Below, piece after piece: positions 61,765-64,000 of a stretch of DNA of 64,000 nt; position 1 is the first letter of the stretch, and every line of letters starts with the position of its first letter. Position numbers and translations under genes: made by a program. The stretch is from Agrobacterium tumefaciens (GTDB taxonomy: Bacteria > Pseudomonadota > Alphaproteobacteria > Rhizobiales > Rhizobiaceae), in NCBI RefSeq assembly GCF_013337285.1, contig NZ_SUPW01000006.1:124001-188000 (forward strand). Reading direction: 5' to 3'. Under the pieces are notes generated by a model, which was not told where the DNA came from, made no database searches, and saw nothing but the letters and a program-made list of their open reading frames with translations.

Positions 61765-62767
61765 CGCCTATGTCCGAAGTCGTCCGCTGGTCGATGGCCT
61801 TGCCGTCAAGAATGCTTTTCAGGGTGTCCAAGCGGTCGTTGATCAGCCATCCATAGTAGTTTTCGACCGGCAGGCGGTTTTTTGCGCCCGCATCCACGGC
61901 TGCCCGCAGGCGTTCGGCGCGACGCCTTGGCTGGCCGACATTGTAGAGTGTGGAGGTAATGCCGGGATTGCCTGAGATGTCGAAGCCCTTTTCCCGGTAG
62001 GCGTCGATGGAATCCCTGAGGATGGCGGCGATGTAGATGATGCTGCGGTCGGGATCCATGACGTCGCGGTAGATTTCCTTCGGCCTGTCCGCCGAGAGTT
62101 TCGGCAGGCCGCTCGTCCTGTTCACGAGATCGGTGACCTGCAGCGCCGTCAGCGGGCTGATCTGGCCAAGTCCGAAGGTCTGACCGGCATAAAAGGGCTG
62201 GAAGAAGGCACGCTGGAACGAGATGGCCTCATAGCTCGCACCATCCACGACCTTGCCGCGGAAGTCCTCGTCCCACACGGTGTCGCGGCAGCTCCATTGT
62301 TCGGAGGTGGTGGCAAGCGGCTCGCATGACTGAAATTCAGGCCTTTGGAGGAAGGTCTTCAGGGAAACGCCATTATAGCTGAACTTGATATCGAGTTCGG
62401 CGTAGGAAATGGCCTTGACGTAATAGGTCTGCAGGCGATCCACGGCCGAGACGTTGAAGGTATGTTCTCCGACGATGGCGCCGACAATGTGGATCGGATC
62501 GATGCCATAGGCCGCGGCGGCCCTCTTGATCTTGCTGAGAAGGGCGGGTTCACTGTTTAGAAGATCGATCGTCTTGCCGAACTTTTCCTCGTAGGTCGTG
62601 TAGAAAGCCTTGGTCCGGATCGCCGAGGCGCGTGGTATTTCCGGCTGCTCGGCGGAGCGATTTCCGGGAGGAACGACGGTCATCTGCTGCGCGACGGCGT
62701 AAGAAGGAAGGCAGGCCAGCGTCATGATGAGGGTGGCTGTGCGGGTGATCTTCGCAAACAGGCTCAT
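61751..62767 (-). CDS. DUF1402-family exported protein
   Basis: A 338-residue protein. ATG at 62765-62767 (MSLFAKITRTATLIMTLACLPSYAVAQQ) gives a clean signal peptide; a Met nine codons upstream would spoil it. The family (DUF1402) is largely confined to Rhizobiales. Landmarks are YGIDPIHIVGAIVGEHTFN (about 88-106) and QTFGLGQISPLTAL (about 195), which recall lysozyme-like folds with a Glu (GEH) as possible catalytic residue. A role in peptidoglycan turnover is a guess. Single gene with its own terminator. Confidence 0.85.
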   Translation of the reverse strand: MSLFAKITRTATLIMTLACLPSYAVAQQMTVVPPGNRSAEQPEIPRASAIRTKAFYTTYEEKFGKTIDLLNSEPALLSKIKRAAAAYGIDPIHIVGAIVGEHTFNVSAVDRLQTYYVKAISYAELDIKFSYNGVSLKTFLQRPEFQSCEPLATTSEQWSCRDTVWDEDFRGKVVDGASYEAISFQRAFFQPFYAGQTFGLGQISPLTALQVTDLVNRTSGLPKLSADRPKEIYRDVMDPDRSIIYIAAILRDSIDAYREKGFDISGNPGITSTLYNVGQPRRRAERLRAAVDAGAKNRLPVENYYGWLINDRLDTLKSILDGKAIDQRTTSDIGEKTR

Positions 62768-62997
62768 GCAACAGTCTCTGTAACGGGGATTCATCGTGGT
62801 TGTGGGCCTTTCTTAGGCAGGCCATCCACGCATGGCAAGTTTGCCGCCGCTCACATTCCCGTTGTTGGCGATTGTGAAAGGGGTCGCACAATCCGGCGGT
62901 AACAGGTGCGCCAATTTTCGGGATCGTTAAAAGTCGAGCGGTTTGTTTCATTTGAACTCAAACCGGCAGCGATAGGTCATGTCCTCAGGAGATGGAC

Positions 62998-63666
62998 ATG
63001 ACCTATTTCAACAAATTGCTGCAGGCATGTTTTGTTCTGACCGTTGCCGGTCTGCTTTCACCGGCAGAGGCTTCGCCTTCGATGGTGACGGGCGCAATCA
63101 CCTCGCAGCCGGTGGGGCATTACGAATTCTGCCAGCGGCATTCGGCCGAGTGCCAGCCCGTGAAGGCCATGCCACCGCTTCATCTCACGCCCGACAACTG
63201 GAAAACCATGGTTTCGGTCAACAGCGCGGTCAATGTCGAAATCGACCAGCGTTCCGATATGGAAGTATGGGGTTACGAGGACTATTGGGAATATCCCTAT
63301 AAGGGCGCTGGCGATTGCGACGACCTCGTGCTGGAAAAGCGCAAGCGGCTGATGAATATCGGTCTGCCGGCCTCCAACCTGCTGATCACCGTCGTCCGCG
63401 ACGAGCGGGGGGATGGCCATGCCGTGCTCACGGTGAGGACGGATCGCGGTGATTTCATCCTCGATAATATGAAGCCGACAATCCTTCGCTGGGACGAAAC
63501 GCACTATAGCTATCTCAAGCGTCAATCCACCGAAAATGCCGGTCGCTGGGTGGATATTGATGGCTCGGGTTCGCCGGCCATCGCTGCGCGGGAGGTCGAC
63601 CGTGGCACCGCGATACCCGCGACCACCACCCGCCGCAACATCATCGATCTGTTCAGGAACCGCTGA
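62998..63666 (+). CDS. Transglutaminase-like cysteine peptidase (BTLCP family)
   Basis: A 222-residue exported protein. ATG at 62998 (MTYFNKLLQACFVLTVAG) lies six bases after AGGAG; the ATG at 62992 is too close to it. Signal peptide ends near AEASP. The catalytic triad of bacterial transglutaminase-like cysteine proteinases is visible: Cys in GAGDCDDLV (about 106), His in GDGHAVLTV (about 140) and Asp in FILDNMKP (about 155). Such proteins often act with LapD/LapG-like or cell-surface systems. No partner gene is adjacent. Divergent from the DUF1402 gene, with a 230-bp gap without obvious structure. Confidence 0.88.
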   Translation: MTYFNKLLQACFVLTVAGLLSPAEASPSMVTGAITSQPVGHYEFCQRHSAECQPVKAMPPLHLTPDNWKTMVSVNSAVNVEIDQRSDMEVWGYEDYWEYPYKGAGDCDDLVLEKRKRLMNIGLPASNLLITVVRDERGDGHAVLTVRTDRGDFILDNMKPTILRWDETHYSYLKRQSTENAGRWVDIDGSGSPAIAAREVDRGTAIPATTTRRNIIDLFRNR

Positions 63667-63673
63667 AGCGGTT

Positions 63674-64000
63674 TCACACCTTCAATGCCCCAGTTCCGAG
63701 ACCGATACCCGTTTCTTCATCGAAGAGGTGCATATCGGACGGGTTGATATCGAGGCCTATGACCTCGCCGGCCTTGACTTCGCTGCGTCCCTGCATCGCG
63801 ATGACCAGTTCTGTGGATGTTCCTGTTGTGAGGAACGTGGCTGAGCCGGTGGTTTCCACGGCGGAAACAGGCAGTGTCAATGCCGCTCCATTTGCAGTTG
63901 TGGGCCTTATATGTTCCGGCCTGATGCCGACGATCACATGTTTGCCCGGCGGCAGGGCGGCTGGATTGCTGATCGGCTGCTGCGGCTCACCTTCGCCGAA
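63674..64000 (-). CDS. MalK/UgpC-type sugar ABC ATPase, C-terminal part (cut by window edge)
   Basis: Only the last 108 residues are inside the window. They contain HVIVGIRPEHIRP, the standard start of the MalK/UgpC regulatory (TOBE) domain, and end VIGLDINPSDMHLFDEETGIGLGTG. The Walker motifs are outside. It ends 7 bp from the stop of the BTLCP gene in convergent orientation. The sugar carried is unknown. Confidence 0.9.
   Translation of the reverse strand, partial: FGEGEPQQPISNPAALPPGKHVIVGIRPEHIRPTTANGAALTLPVSAVETTGSATFLTTGTSTELVIAMQGRSEVKAGEVIGLDINPSDMHLFDEETGIGLGTGALKV

Noticed and set aside
1-64000. tRNA, rRNA, IS element, prophage or CRISPR array
   Set aside because: No transposase, integrase, cas gene, regularly spaced repeat or cloverleaf-like segment was recognised on either strand.

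Overview
The window comes from an alphaproteobacterium of the Agrobacterium/Rhizobium group and very probably from Agrobacterium fabrum C58 or a close relative. The strongest anchor is the 776-residue protein at 17603-19933. Its length, His311 and Tyr365 match what I recall of the structurally studied exolytic PL15 alginate lyase Atu3025. High GC content, long ABC-transporter operons, LysR/GntR/LacI/AraC regulators, a BTLCP-type protease and DUF1402 all fit. I see no rRNA, tRNA, IS element, CRISPR array or phage gene. This looks like catabolic accessory territory on a secondary replicon.

Layout. 1-4063 (minus): Opp/Dpp-type peptide importer, with the first ATPase cut by the window edge. 4394-9962: a loose set of single genes (small DUF551-like protein, DhaKL-fusion dihydroxyacetone kinase, small membrane and zinc-ribbon proteins, a GST, a secreted hypothetical, a MYG1-family protein). 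10319-12513: divergent MFS/LysR pair. 12576-25348 (minus): an eleven-gene alginate-type operon. It encodes a GntR regulator, an AlgS/AlgM1/AlgM2/AlgQ-like importer, the PL15 lyase, an SDR, an SGNH esterase, a hydroxyacid dehydrogenase, a TIM-barrel protein and an enolase-superfamily dehydratase. 25564-27505: MFS/TetR pair with three operator palindromes. 27614-32138: Pho-box-preceded alkaline phosphatase, then a Tat-exported protein and a LolD/FtsX-like ABC system whose permease carries a histidine-rich loop. 33125-42228: pentitol region with a xylitol-type dehydrogenase, an AraC regulator, an ABC importer, ribitol dehydrogenase, a D-ribulokinase with the TCSLV motif and an L-xylulose-reductase-like SDR. 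42850-44826: membrane GGDEF-EAL protein.

45101-59769 is the part I find most unusual. Two transcription units appear to share a LacI-type regulator (50070-51056) and a 14-bp operator-like motif, TGAWCACGYGTKCA. Unit 1 encodes an IMPase-family phosphatase, a Cys-X5-Arg phosphatase, a calcineurin-like phosphoesterase and a Na/Pi-cotransporter-like protein. Unit 2 encodes a fused double permease, an ATPase, three tandem paralogous binding proteins, and second copies of the IMPase and Cys-X5-Arg phosphatase. I infer a system that imports a phosphorylated organic compound, strips phosphate in the cytoplasm and disposes of the released phosphate. The substrate cannot be read from the sequence.

The right end holds a TerC/CBS/CorC membrane protein with a structured leader, a DUF1402 protein, a BTLCP transglutaminase-like protein and the C-terminus of a MalK/UgpC-type ATPase.
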